This document shows positions 44,628-56,542 of a DNA stretch of 64,000 nt, piece after piece. Both the position numbers and the translations under genes were made by a program. Source of the stretch: Batrachochytrium dendrobatidis JAM81 (taxonomy: Eukaryota > Chytridiomycota > Chytridiomycetes > Rhizophydiales). The stretch lies in NCBI RefSeq assembly GCF_000203795.2, contig NW_006281112.1:1-64000 (forward strand), given 5' to 3'. Position 1 is the stretch's first letter. Every line of letters begins with the position of its first letter. The notes below the pieces were generated by a model, which was not told the DNA's origin, made no database searches, and saw only the letters and a program-made list of their open reading frames with translations.

Positions 44628-44762
44628 TCGAAGAATAAACATGGCTTTATTTTTGAACTGTACTTTAGATGTTTTGTGAGTTGGAGTATACTATTTAGGA
44701 ACTGGCTCGATAGGATTGGGTTGTGAATCTATATGTTGCCATTTCTGTCCATTCACGACTGA

Positions 44763-44990
44763 ATTCACGTGAAATAGAACATCCAATGTCATGAAATAAT
44801 GGGTGTCAATTTACTGGACAACACTGTGCACTCTGGTGGTTCTGCTAGTGATTGTGCAATGACACTAAGAATGGATAGTCTGAATAGTATGATTGCTGTA
44901 TTTATTAAAGAATTGAGAATGCCAGTTTTCAATAGGAAAGCGTAATAAATATTGTCATTTATTCTGAAAAATAGAGGCGTCACCATAAAA
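44763..44990. repeat. Dispersed repeat, copy b (decayed)
   Basis: It begins with the terminus-like word gaattcacgtgaaatagaac (44761-44780), followed by aatgtcatgaaataatgggtgtcaa and tttactggacaacactgtg, matching the copies at 856 and 57726 in order. It occupies the promoter region of the SDR gene at 45041. Confidence 0.5.
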
Positions 44991-45040
44991 CAAGTGTTTC
45001 ATTTTACGATACAGTAATACCACTTTGATTCAAGACCACA

Positions 45041-46149
45041 ATGCTCGCTCAAAAGGTGCTCGATTCGATCCCTGATTTAACTGGAAAGACAGTGGTCATC
45101 ACTGTGAGTTGCTGGTGTATGAGTTTGATTGGTGCTATTCCGAACATGCTAGAAACCGATTGCACTCGATGCAGTGAATCTTGAATCATTCTACAAAGGA
45201 TACTTGTTTACTCATCGTCTTGAATAACATGTTGAATTAGGGAGCAACCATGGGCCTAGGATTTCACTCGGCAGGAATCTTTGTATCAAAAGGAGCTCGG
45301 GTTCTTGTGCATGGTCGCACTCTCAAGAAGGCTACTCTTGCTTGCGAGGCTCTCTCAGTTCACACAACGGATCCACTTCTTCTCGTTCCCGTCCATGGCG
45401 ACCTGTCTTCTCTCGCTCAAACCAGACAGCTGGCCCAAACCATTATTAAGCACGCTCCAAAGATCGATATTCTCATGCTCAATGCTGGCATTGCTGGTGT
45501 TGATTATGTGAGAACTGAAGATGGCATTGAATCATGCATGCAGATAAACTATCTTGCGCAGTATTATCTGTTTAAAAAGTTGGAAGCCAAATTGAAGGCA
45601 TCCAAAACCAGGATCGTTTGTGTCAGTTCTGGATCAGCTAGTGCTTCGCATCGGGATGGGATCCCAGACACACTCAAGGGATGGAATGACAAAGAAGCGT
45701 TTGCTCCCATGGTAACGTGCGTTTGTATGAGTCGAGTGGATTCAACCAACGTGTCTGACTAATCTCTTGCATTGATTCAGTTGAACTATGGCGACTCCAA
45801 ACTTGCCAATGTCCTCTTTACAAAATACATAGCAGACCATTATGCAAAGACAGGTATAGTAGCAACAGTCGTTGATCCAGGTTGTGTATCTACCAGTCTT
45901 CATGCAAAAGCTACGGGTGCAGGAATCTATTCATTTTTTATGCGCAATTGCTCATGGATATTTGCATCTCCACCAGAAGTTGGTGTTTTGACCCAAGTTT
46001 TGGCTGCTGTAAGTGATGCTGTCTTGACTGGATCGGCTTGGCGGCTTGTAGATGCTAGATGGGATATATCAGAGCTTTGTAGTGGTGATCGGGCAGAACG
46101 GCTTTGGAAAACAAGCCAGGATATCTTGGCCAAGAAAGGGTTTACGTAA
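45041..46149 (+). CDS. Short-chain dehydrogenase/reductase, 300 aa
   Basis: The model is join(45041-45103, 45241-45711, 45781-46149). The cofactor motif TGATMGLG is split by intron 1 after VVIT. Others are LNAGIAG (NAG motif), catalytic Ser in CVSSGSAS and the Tyr-Lys pair in NYGDSKLAN. Exon sums are exact multiples of three. The pattern is that of classical SDRs of the retinol-dehydrogenase/WWOX-like group, NADP-linked, acting on lipophilic alcohols or ketones; substrate unknown. It follows the aldehyde dehydrogenase on the same strand, so an alcohol-aldehyde-acid pair is conceivable but not shown. Confidence 0.85.
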
Positions 46150-46275
46150 ACTTCAAGTGTATCATATGATCATCTATTCAAGCATACTTGGACTGGGTGT
46201 GTCCAAGTACCAGTGTATAATATACTGCACAGGTGCGATTGAAGTTTCCGATTTGGTAGGGTTAGATTTACAACC

Positions 46276-46684
46276 GCATTCGCATAAAATGGACCGCTTT
46301 TGTGTTCATTCTGCAGTGATTATCTTGCTTTGCTTCGAAATAAACAATGTTTAAATACTTGCTGCGCTTTTCTATCGAAAACGGATTCACTGTTCATATA
46401 ATGCACAAAATCAAACTATGGTCTTGAGCCCGTCCTCACTTTGACAGTCATACATTGTCAATCACCGGGTTTATCCATTACCATTCAAATATTGAACCCG
46501 ATTGTCCTGATGTTGTCAAACTCATATCTGCTGTATCCTAATATCAGATACATTCTAGCTCAAGAGTGTACGTTTTGGAAATAGTTGTTTCCATGTCAAT
46601 CACCAGCAAAAGACTAGAATGCACAGCGCTGTCCAGTAAGCTGACAGTATTTCATGAGATTGTGTTTCATTTTACGTGAATACG
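46276..46684. mobile_element. MITE-like element, 409 bp, inverted termini
   Basis: The left end GCATTCGCATAAAATGGA (46276-46293) and the right end TTTCATTTTACGTGAATACG (46665-46684) are imperfect inverted copies. Internal words cttcgaaataaacaatg-ttaaata, atgcacaaaatcaaac and gctgtccagtaa occur in the same order in the elements at 56994 and 37587. No open frame is long enough for a transposase. Classification as a non-autonomous DNA element is inferred from these ends; no target-site duplication was established. Confidence 0.55.
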
Positions 46685-47495
46685 ATCGTGTGCAATTGGA
46701 CTCTAGGATAAAGCTTTTTGCATTCGAGATGCATGTCTTGAATCAGGTATGTTTGATGTAGCATTGTGGCTTGATGCCAATATTTTGGATATACAGAGAT
46801 AGTGAAAGAGCACATGCATTGCCAAATTCAGCCACTCGACACCGAAAAGCATGACTGCATTACCCAGTAATAAAGCACATTCTGTCATTACAGAACCAAA
46901 GACTGATGGGATATCCAAAGCTAAAATGCAATACGCTGGCGGTTTCAACGGTTTTTTTGTTGCAATATAGTATTGAGGCATTATGATATAGATCGGGGCA
47001 ATGTAATTCAAGGGAGGGAAATCAATATTGGCCGCAAATCAGATATGGGTTGGCCGTCATTATGCAAGCCAATTAGATGCTCAATTATTCTATTACGAAT
47101 TACAACTGGATAATTAGATTGACTTTGCTTATGTAAAGATCATTGACACCAGAAAAGTGTAAACACAGCCATTAGTATTCTTCCTTGCCGCTTTCGCAGA
47201 TGTTCGTTGATAGCTTCGAGGTGTGACCAGTTATTCTTAACCAAGCAAGCACAAGCTCAACTGGCCTACAAACTTTTGTATCGTCTAACCTATCATTCTA
47301 AAACGAAACTTTGTTTCTTGTATTCAAAACAAACTCAAGGTAAAGGTTTGAAATTCATTGCTGAATAGTCTGGTATTTGCCGATTGAGTCTATTTAAAAT
47401 CTCACTCAAATATTGCTGATTGTCATATACAGGCTGTTTTGTTCAGCCACGCCAACACCAGCTCAACAATCAGTTGAAGCAATTGATACCAAAGC
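46685..47495. other. Spacer upstream of the C2H2 gene
   Basis: These 811 bp hold the 5' region of the zinc-finger gene. A CA-rich 5' leader with ccaacaccagctcaacaatcagttg precedes the ATG. I see no gene or clear repeat. Confidence 0.35.
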
Positions 47496-50400
47496 ATGCC
47501 AAGACAGGATGGCAATTTGATAAAGGATACATTTGTATCAGTATCCAACGAGTCTATGACACTACATCCTAGTTCTCCATCACATCCGACTCATCTCTGG
47601 ACCGAACCAAAGCAACAAGAGATTGAGAATTCTCATGGTAATGATAATCAAACATTGCAGTCATCATTGCCCATATCAGTACTTTCATGTTCAGGAGTTG
47701 AATTGGGAGTTTCTCGTAGTATTTCCAACTTTCATATGGACGCGACGCATGTCTGGCATAATAACAGGACAGATATCCCTTCGGTACAACATAAACAAGT
47801 ACAAGCAGACCAGCCAATCAATAAGCAAATGAGCAAGTCAGCATCACAAGACAAGTTTAGACACTGGCATGTAGTTTTTAATGCACAATTACCGCTTGAT
47901 GATGGCAGTGTTTTGGCTTGTAAAAAACAAGAGCTTGAAAAACAGAGCAAGATAAAATCAACCAAAGAAACGCATGGAACTGAATCGACTTCATTCTGTC
48001 ATTGTCGGGAGATATTTCCATGCAGTCCAAAGCCGACAAGTAAAATCAACACAATAGCGTCAAAACGGCAGAGGCTTGAAGATCGTGAAGCGCCTGTTGA
48101 AATACCTGCACGCCATGATGATCAGTGTCGAGAGGATGGAGAGCACGATGCGGATCGGCCTGTTGCATTAAAAAGCCTACACCTCGCAGCAGGTGGAATA
48201 TGCGACGATGGGATAGCGCGAGCGGCAGAACCCACTACTACGAATGGATTGCAAGCTTTGGAAGTGGACGACAGTCATGAGTTGGATGATACTGTTGCAG
48301 CAACACTTGGTGATTCAGTGAATAGTACCAAGACAGCAGCAGAAGAACAGCTACCAAGAGTCAGTGCTGTGAACATGTCACCCACCAGATCACTGCCACA
48401 TACAGCTCACAACCATCCCAGTCAGCAGCAAAAGCCATTACTTGGACTTGAAGGATCTTTTTCTGTCGACGGTGCACTAGTCAAGCCTCTTGAAACCTCT
48501 GCACAGGAGAGCTACTACCCTGCCCATACCAGCACAGCAGCTACTATGGACAACAAGCAGTGCACGGATGGTTCCATTGCAGCCGTCACTACAAACTCTT
48601 GTATATTGAACTCTCACAAGTCGATTGGAATAAATGGCAGTGAATCTCCACATGAGAACCGACACTTGCAGCTGGATGCAGCAGAGTCAGATGCAGTGTA
48701 TTCACTCACTCTGATGCAAGTCACTTGCCTCACTCAATCATCTCCAAGACCATCACGATCTACACTAACAGCGTCTACTTCTGTTCCAATATCTTCAGTA
48801 TTGGCAAAACCCATCAACACCTCGACTTGTATCAAGTCAGTTTCTGACGTGGCTTTCCATCCAGATCATTCATCTTGCATTCCATCCAAGCCTTCTACTA
48901 GTTTCTGGACTCCTGGTTTAAACACAGATTCAATAGTGGACAGTCCAGTTCAGTACAGTCAAGACATTCACACACTTTCCACTCCTACTGTCGGATTTAT
49001 ACACAATCGCAGTAAGAGCGTTACCACACCCAGCAGCTCACATCTTGAAAGAAACTGTTACAGCACACCACTGCAGTCCAACTTACTTACTCCATCTTCA
49101 ATGATGTCTGCAGACGAATCCAAATCGCATCCGCAGCATTTTTCACATGAATCAATGCTGGACAAGCAAAGCAACTCGACATTCACGCGTTCGCAGACTC
49201 CGCTGACTGCTGCTCTTATGCAACAACAGTTGAAAGGTTCAACATACAGAAAGTCCTTTACAAAAGGAACTGGATTCAACTATTCACTGATGAATTCTAC
49301 TGATACGCCTGTGGGTAGTGCTTTTTCAACCGGAGTGTCTGCTTTGCTTCCTCCCATTCCAACTTCAGATCTATACACTTCTCGATCCAGTATGGATCCT
49401 GGATTCAAACCATCTGGCATGGATGCTTATAATCTCACCTCTTATTCCACAATGTCTGGTCAGTCTTCAGATACAGCCTATGACCAGGGTATGTCTGCCA
49501 TGGCTCATCACCAGCATACTGCATATCAGCCATTGTCGCATCAGCATGCTCGTCAACAGAATTATCATTGCGATGGTCGGACAAGCATAGAAGAACTTGA
49601 CCCAAAGCATCCTGATTACCATCAACACAAGCCACGTCTGGCTTCCCATACATCACAACTACCATGCTCATACTCGGATGACAACCCATATCGATTCACT
49701 ACTCCTGTTTCGCATCTGTCACTGCACCACCAAACATATCCTACAACTCCGCTGTCTTCTGGTAGCACAGTGATGACGCATGAATTGGACTATGGTGGAG
49801 TAATAAGCTCGGATTTTAGTTTCCAGTCCGACTCACATGATCCAGTCATGGCTCATTTAGTCCCTCAACGAGTACAACATCTTCCAAGACCTGAGCTGTT
49901 CTACAATGCTCATGAAGGATCATCTGAAATCCATCAGTCTGCTCAGTTGCATGCACAACCTTTGTTTGCTTCCTTACCTTTTTCGCACTTTGCAACATCT
50001 GCCTATCGTTCCACAATGGACTGCATAGACCAGGATCCTCAACCTTTTTATCCAGAGTCGTCGCATTCATCTCGTGATGGGTTATCAGTCTCGGACACAA
50101 CTCCTGCATTGTCTGTTGCAACATCACCCCCAGAACCTGTAGGCTTTGGCACTCACAAATATATACGATCTCATCTTTCAACAAACAGTACGAGTCCCAT
50201 CACATCCAATAGTAGTCCCGCGAACTTTTCCAAAGCTACTCTGAATTCTTCAAATAGTAATGCATTGCAGGTCAATTCAGATGAAGGCGTTGGGTCTAAA
50301 CGAGCCAAACCCAAGCGTAAAACTTGCAAAAAACAGACTGTTTCAAACCGTTCTAATTCAGTGGGAGATATCACTCAAACATCGCAAAAAGGCTCTGAAT

Positions 50401-50892
50401 GGAATAGCCATCTACCACTTTTACCCAAACAACAATCTGCATCCACACCGACTAATCACACTTTATCAATCCCACACGGTGCACCAGGACGGCCATTTAT
50501 TCCACCAACCGATTTTGACGAGGATAGTTCTAGAAAGCTACCAACATGTCCAGTCTGCGGACAGTCGTTTACACGAGCATTCAATCTCAACTCTCATCTA
50601 AAGTCTCATGAAAATGTAAAACCTTTTGCATGCGAGCTGTGTTGCATGTCTTTTACTCGCAGGCACGATTTGAATCGACACATGCGGCAGCATATGCCTG
50701 AGCGTCCTTTTGTATGCGGTCGCTGCAGTCGAACATTTTTGAGAAAGGTAAATATAATGCGTTGCTTGCTTTTCTAACCACCATTACAGAAAACTCATTT
50801 TACATGTGGTGTTACAGGATGCATTGAAGAGGCATGAACGGATGCACGACTCGCACGAACGATCAGAAGCCAAGCAAATGCCTATAAATTAA
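47496..50892 (+). CDS. C2H2 zinc-finger transcription factor, 1108 aa
   Basis: The model is join(47496-50747, 50818-50892). About 1000 residues of Ser/Thr/His/Gln-rich disordered sequence precede three C-terminal C2H2 fingers: CPVCGQSFTRAFNLNSHLKSH (split for length: CPVC...HLKSH, ~1017-1037), CELC...HMRQH (~1045-1065) and CGRC...HERMH (~1073-1093). The third finger is completed only by the small second exon (DALKRHERMH), which confirms the intron. Linkers are of the ENVKPF and MPERPF type, close to the TGEKP consensus. A basic stretch (KRAKPKRKTCKK) before the fingers is a probable nuclear signal. Its target genes cannot be told from sequence. Confidence 0.9.
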
Positions 50893-51668
50893 TATTTTGT
50901 TTTTATTGATCAAACTATTTTTTGTGTAATCCGATTTACGGTAGACTGGACTACAAGACTAGATCAGCCGATGTTTACAATAGATATTGAAACAACATAT
51001 TAAGGCGATATTTAATAAACGATAATAAGTGTATTGCAGGTTTTCCGTAAATATTTTCAATTTAATTATTTAACATCGCCCACCATTATAGCAACGATAA
51101 AAGATGCACATTCATCCAATTTGTCAGTTGATATATCGAGGTAATTGACCATCACGTTCTTGCACAAATTTGACAATCATCAATGCACTTTGTGTCCTTG
51201 TCGCTTCATAAGCGGGTGTCAAATGATGTGCTACAATTGAACACAAAAGATATTTATATTTCAATCACCCAATTCTGCCATGTTTTGAAACCATCCTGAT
51301 ATCATCAAACAGGCGGTTGTTGCAACATTTCAATGCAAATTCTTTGTGTAACATGTCATGATTACTTTAAGCTAATGTGCAGATTCTATTGATGGAATGT
51401 TGAGGATCGTGTCGACAAGACCCAATGCGTGAGATTGCCTTTTATTCAATTGAAACGATCAGATCATGTCAATGGACCAGATTGTCGCCTTGGTACAGGA
51501 AACACGAACAATAGATGGTTTTGCCATTCGACCCATAAACAATCTACCAATATTTTCAAAACCACAACATCAAGAGTGATCATTCTGATAGTTTCTCGTT
51601 TTATTTCATCTCCATTCTCGTACCCCTGTTGCTGGCTGTAAAAGTAGATACAATCCATATCAGCAAGG
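50893..51668. other. Convergent spacer C2H2 / hydroxy-acid dehydrogenase
   Basis: These 776 bp between convergent genes hold AATAAA-like signals and no supported gene, RNA or repeat. Confidence 0.4.
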
Positions 51669-53574
51669 TTAAAGCTTGCTGCTAGTTGTTAATGGTTCGT
51701 ATGTTCGATGAGATAGCGAATCAAACAATGGTGAACCTAGATGAATACCAAGAGATGAAGTCATCAACGATTCTCTTTTAATATCATCCAATCGTGTTAC
51801 ACCCATCAATCGCATGACCATTTCTAGTTCTTCCCTTAAAAGATCAATGGCTCGTTCAACTCCAGCTTGACCATACCCTGACATGGCATAAAGAAATGGT
51901 CGACCAAGACCAATACCTTTAGCCCCCAATGCCAATGCCTTGAAAATGTCTGTTCCGCGACGAAATCCACCATCGACATAGATTTCCATTTTTCCCTCAA
52001 GGTTCTCCTTGCGCAACGCATCGGTCACTTCCATCAACACTTCAATGCCCGATCGACATGTATCTAATTGCCTTCCTCCGTGGTTGGAAATCACAATTCC
52101 GGCAACGTGACCACTCTTTGCTGCAATGATAGCATCCTCACCTGTTTGAATGCCCTTGAGAACGATGGGAAGTGTGGTGATGCTACGAAACCAGTCCAAG
52201 TCCTTCCATGAAAGAGAAGGATCAATAAAATGGGAAATGGCACGGGCTGCACCCAAATTGTTTGTGCGAGGTGTATCGGGATCGATGGCGTCAGGTGTGT
52301 CATTAATAAACTTTAGTCGCATATCTTTTTCACGACGACCAAGTTGAGGAGCATCTACTGTAATAAACAATCCCTTGATTCCATTGGCTTCAGCTCTACG
52401 AATCAGATTCTCTGTGATACTTGGATCTGTTACATCAAGACGATTTAGCTAAAATATTCACCACCCCTCTTGTTCCAACATGCGATGCAACAAACCCTAT
52501 TCAAGTACACTCAACTGCTGTTGACATAAAGCTGAAAAAATTGTGACTGCCCTTGACACTTTGCACCAACCAAATCCATAAATGAACACGAAGCCAGAGT
52601 TGGGATCATTTGAATGATTCCTTTTGCTCCAGCAGCACGAGTCAGCACCACTTCACCTTCGGGATGACCCAGTTTGCCCAACGCAGTAGCAGTGATATAG
52701 ATTGGAAGAGAAGAGGGTACACCTAGCATAGTGGTGGATACATTCACCGTTTTGACATCAACCATGACGCGAGGTCGTAACCAGATACGATGAAACGCGG
52801 CATGGTTTTCTTGGAGAGTGAGCTCGTCATCACCACCAGATGAATAGTACGCCCATGCTTCTTTTGATAGAGAAGATCGAGCAATTGCCTAGGATTGACA
52901 TAAATGTATCAAGCATACACTGCATGGTTTAGAAAATAGACATGGATCAAGATTTCAAAGCAATGTATAATTCTAGCTTTTTAATAAGCACATGAATTGA
53001 TCCAGAATCAACCAGCATTCATCAACAGTATTATCACAAACAATACAGCATCATAGTCGGATCATCAAACTGTACCTCGAAATCAAATAGGTTGAGTATG
53101 GAATCGAGAGGTGGCAAATTGAGTGGGCTAGAATACATGGTTGGAGCAGAAGTCGAGGTGACCGCATGTTTAGAGCCATCTTGAACCAAAACTCCAAGAC
53201 AGCACTCTTTGGGCAAATGCATTTGGATAATATCTTTAGGATGAACTTGATCAAATGCAGCGGTTCCATTCTTGCCAGCCTGTTTAAGAATTACCTACAT
53301 CATTACAGATGACAGTAATGTCGGATCAAGCAGCATAATTTAAACCCATCAGATTGATCAGCCCATGCCATCTGTTTTATTAAAGTGCTGCATTATTTCA
53401 TAGCCGTATAACAGCCATTTTAGTCGAGGATTGACATTTTACCTTTGCACCACCAGGATGTTCGTCAATGAAATGCGACAGATCATACACATGGTCATGG
53501 ATAACAACCCAGCAGTCACCAGCTTTGTTGTGATGAGAAACTTCTTCAAGAGTGATTTGCTTTGTCATGGTCAT
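51669..53574 (-). CDS. Cytochrome b5-FMN L-2-hydroxy-acid dehydrogenase (cyt b2 type) ending in SKL
   Basis: The model is complement(join(51669-52448, 52526-52888, 53076-53294, 53443-53574)), 497 aa. Residues ~5-80 are a heme-binding cytochrome b5 domain with HPGG and a second His in QVHPKD. The FMN domain follows: [44 protein letters not shown], the catalytic His in SNHGGRQLD and [10 protein letters not shown]. This is the flavocytochrome b2 layout (L-lactate:cytochrome c oxidoreductase). Unlike yeast Cyb2 there is no long presequence: the heme domain starts within the first residues, and the protein ends TTSSKL, a perfect peroxisomal PTS1 tripeptide. A peroxisomal hydroxy-acid oxidase-type role is therefore possible. 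Confidence 0.9.
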
Positions 53575-54076
53575 CTAATTGAAGATATTGTAATTCAGTG
53601 CCAAAGGAAAGTTGGATGATCAATGCACTAAATCCAAAAACACATTCCATTTGACAGATACTTTTATGCAGTCACTGTAAAGATTAACGTAATGTTTCCA
53701 ATCTTTTTATTTATTTACATATACATGACTGCTACTCATCAAGAATGTTGAGTACTTGAGGAATTTTTGTGAATCAAGGTTCAAATTCGAATCAAGTGCA
53801 TAGTGTGAATCTGGGATGTTCTAGCAAAACTGCTCGTCATGATCAAATCATGGCTCTTCAATCAATTCAATTGTAAATATTAGTCAAGGATGTAGAATTT
53901 ACTGAAACAGATGTAACAGGTATCCAATTTTGTATAAAAATGAGCACAAAAGCCAGTCTACTTTACCCAAGATTTCATATGGCGCAATGTTGTGCAATGT
54001 TGTGCAGCAAATAGGATGGAAATCAACACATTATTTTATGAAATGAGCTGTTTATTATGTACTTTGGCATCCTTGT
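53575..54076. other. Spacer upstream of the hydroxy-acid dehydrogenase
   Basis: These 502 bp are the promoter region of the cytochrome b2-type gene and the 3' region of the gene at 54077. Nothing else is evident. Confidence 0.35.
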
Positions 54077-54901
54077 TTAATATTGCTTATGCTTCTGGCT
54101 CAGCTCAGATTCATCAAGAATAGCAGGGTTAGGAAATACCCACTGATCCAAAACGGACACATCGTCTTCGTCACAATCACTCATGGTGTTGTCAGTGTAT
54201 ATACTAGAATCACACGTGTCTTCTGCCAACGATGCATTAGCCACACCATAGATATGCGGTCTAGGCAAACGGTACAGCTGCTGGTCCAAAGAGTCTGGAT
54301 TAATAAGCGAATACAGCGATGCAATAGAGTGTCTAGACAATGATGGTACAAAAGTAGAAGGGTCGGATGGTTGATGCTTGCTGGTTGAATCAGATTTGGA
54401 GCTGGCATGAGCGAGAGAATGCTGTTGGAAGGATGAGTCTGTTTGCTCTGCATGCAAAGTGGTGTTGCTGGTGGTTGGAGATGTTGCAACGGATTTGACA
54501 TGCAGTGTATGGGCTAAAGATCTATCATAGACTCGATCTGTATGATTGGTTTGAACGCTGGTTGAAATAAAGTGATGTTGAGATGTGATATCTTGAACAG
54601 CAGCATTGTGATTCGCATATATTGGCTGATCCTGATAAGAAGGACGTCGAAGGTTATAGCTGCCAAAAGGGTTGCCAATCCATCTAGCAGCAGTGGCATC
54701 GGATGCACTCACAGACATGGGTTCAAGAGATGCTGGTGGATTGGAACAAGAGCGATTGGTGGTCATGGGCATGATTGATGGTTCGGACGCTCGGCGAGGT
54801 TTACGGGACAGCGACCACCCTTGTACCAGCTGAGCTAGTACTGGACGACTAGATCGCTGTGTATGTACATTAGACTGCTGGCGATCCTTTGAGGCATTCA
54901 T
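54077..54901 (-). CDS. Uncharacterised Ser/Pro/His-rich protein, 274 aa
   Basis: This is a single open frame starting MNASKDRQQSN. It is disordered apart from a short hydrophobic-basic patch LAQLVQGWSLSRKPRR followed by RASEPSIMP, a possible phosphorylation/14-3-3 type site. A second notable stretch is RHSIASLYSLINPDSLDQQL, followed by an acidic tail (SDCDEDDVSVLDQW). No domain is recognised. The next gene upstream (55331-56542, same strand) also has an RHS..SLY..I.P word. Confidence 0.5.
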   Translation of the reverse strand: MNASKDRQQSNVHTQRSSRPVLAQLVQGWSLSRKPRRASEPSIMPMTTNRSCSNPPASLEPMSVSASDATAARWIGNPFGSYNLRRPSYQDQPIYANHNAAVQDITSQHHFISTSVQTNHTDRVYDRSLAHTLHVKSVATSPTTSNTTLHAEQTDSSFQQHSLAHASSKSDSTSKHQPSDPSTFVPSLSRHSIASLYSLINPDSLDQQLYRLPRPHIYGVANASLAEDTCDSSIYTDNTMSDCDEDDVSVLDQWVFPNPAILDESELSQKHKQY

Positions 54902-55330
54902 TGCAAGTCACTACGATAAGTATAAACTCCGATCATTGGACCCTCTTCCATTTACCACCATGTACACGCAAAACAGAACACTAAGATTGGCAGTCTATTA
55001 AGCGCTCATATTTATGGAGTGTCAATTTACTAAACTCTCCAGTCGACTGATTCAACGTGATCTGCCAGTCGTTTAGCAAGCAGCAGTGTCGCAAGATACA
55101 AGGTTGCACATTGTTCGTTTTTGAATCCTGCTGGCAGCTGCTCTAGTACAAAGTGGTCTTACACAGTATGCGACTCCAAGCACTGGGAATGTCAAAGTCA
55201 ACGTGTACTAGGAAAGCACAGGTATTTAACCATTGTTTATTCCAAACCAAAATAAAGTCTGCAAGATAAATATGCTCCATTGTGAATACAGCTGTGAATA
55301 AAAATGCCTTTTAATTAGTCCAAGTCTACA
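54902..55330. other. Spacer between two Ser-rich genes
   Basis: These 429 bp are the promoter side of the 274-aa gene. No gene is seen. Confidence 0.3.
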
Positions 55331-56542
55331 TCATTTTGTACGCTTAAATAATTTCATAAACTTTGATGCCATGAAATGTGGCGATGCATTCAATGGTTCG
55401 TTTGATCGTTTTTCTCCTTGATCTAGTAATCTTAAAACCTGACCAGCTTCAATAGGAGTCGACGCACTACGCAAACTCGTATTCGGTTTCGAGGTAGAAA
55501 TTAGCGGCCCCGCACTCTCACACAGAGCACGGTTGCTGCGTGTATGAGATTGTTGAAGAAAGTGTATGCCAAAAGATTTGTGTGGGACCGAGTCTGTTGG
55601 AGAAGACGGTGACAGGGTCATCTCGCTTGTGCTTCCCCCCATAAAGGAAGACATGCTGCAGGTAGATTTTGGATGATAGAAAAGGACAGGCTCTGTACGG
55701 TGGGGATCGTCGCCGGATATAAGGGTGGAGGAAGTTGACCGTTGAGAAAAAATTGACTGAATCGGTGTGCCTAATGTAGACAAGGCTGGAGATAATGGAG
55801 CAGCCAAAGGTTGCGCAAAGGGAGAAGAGATCAAAGTAATGGCTGATTCGCAAGTAGAAACAGACGCAGACCTAGTTGTTTTTTGAACAGATTCCAAATG
55901 TTTGTCAATATACACAGATTCAGTTGCAGCAGGTAGCTTATTTGACGCGCACTGTTTTTCGCACGGCTTAAATTCCATTCTGTCAGTATGAGGATCTAAA
56001 AACCTGTCAGCGCAAAAAGTAGTGTCAGAAGGGCCGTTTCTAGTGATTGGTTTACTGTCTGTATCCTTATATACGGATGGAATGCGTGGTACTGGAGGAG
56101 TGCCAAAGTGACGAGCCCAGCCTCCTCGTTTAGCTTTGCAAGGTTCAATAATCCCCAGCTCAGGAGTGGACATTGAAGACCTCATTTCATCCCTTTGGAA
56201 ATCAGAAACAAGAGCAATCAGACGGTCTAGTTTAGTTTTTGCCAGAGTTAACGAATGCTCCTTTTTGCGATTATGCTCAAATGGAACAGATGGAACAAAG
56301 TGCACTCCTGAAATGGCTGCATTCAAATTGCTTGCTGGTGAAGAAGGCTGCAGACTATCTTCAATCAACGAGTCTTGATATGAAAAACTATACTCACTGC
56401 CCGAATCTGCCGAATTAATAGCAGCATATACCGATGATTTCTCTACTGATGGACGAATGATGGTATACAGTGACGACATTGACGAATGTCTGCGGAGAGT
56501 AGAAGCGTGGATCTCAAGTTTATTACTGATATTGGTTGACAT
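55331..56542 (-). CDS. Uncharacterised Ser-rich protein, 403 aa
   Basis: This is a single open frame beginning MSTNISNKLEIHAS. The N-terminal part has LRRHSSMSSLYTIIRPSVEK and a run SGSEYSFSYQDSLIEDSL. A helical stretch lies at ~100-120 (LTLAKTKLDRLIALVSDFQ), then WARHFGTPPVPRIPS, a Pro-rich possible SH3-type ligand. The C-terminus is basic (FMKLFKRTK). The rest is disordered and Ser/Thr-rich. No known domain. The helix plus Pro-rich segment would fit a scaffold or adaptor, but this is only a guess. Confidence 0.55.
   Translation of the reverse strand: MSTNISNKLEIHASTLRRHSSMSSLYTIIRPSVEKSSVYAAINSADSGSEYSFSYQDSLIEDSLQPSSPASNLNAAISGVHFVPSVPFEHNRKKEHSLTLAKTKLDRLIALVSDFQRDEMRSSMSTPELGIIEPCKAKRGGWARHFGTPPVPRIPSVYKDTDSKPITRNGPSDTTFCADRFLDPHTDRMEFKPCEKQCASNKLPAATESVYIDKHLESVQKTTRSASVSTCESAITLISSPFAQPLAAPLSPALSTLGTPIQSIFSQRSTSSTLISGDDPHRTEPVLFYHPKSTCSMSSFMGGSTSEMTLSPSSPTDSVPHKSFGIHFLQQSHTRSNRALCESAGPLISTSKPNTSLRSASTPIEAGQVLRLLDQGEKRSNEPLNASPHFMASKFMKLFKRTK

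Noticed and set aside
51669..53574. Calling the hydroxy-acid dehydrogenase CYB2 (mitochondrial L-lactate dehydrogenase)
   Set aside because: Domain layout fits, but the SKL tail and lack of a presequence argue against simple transfer of the yeast name and location.
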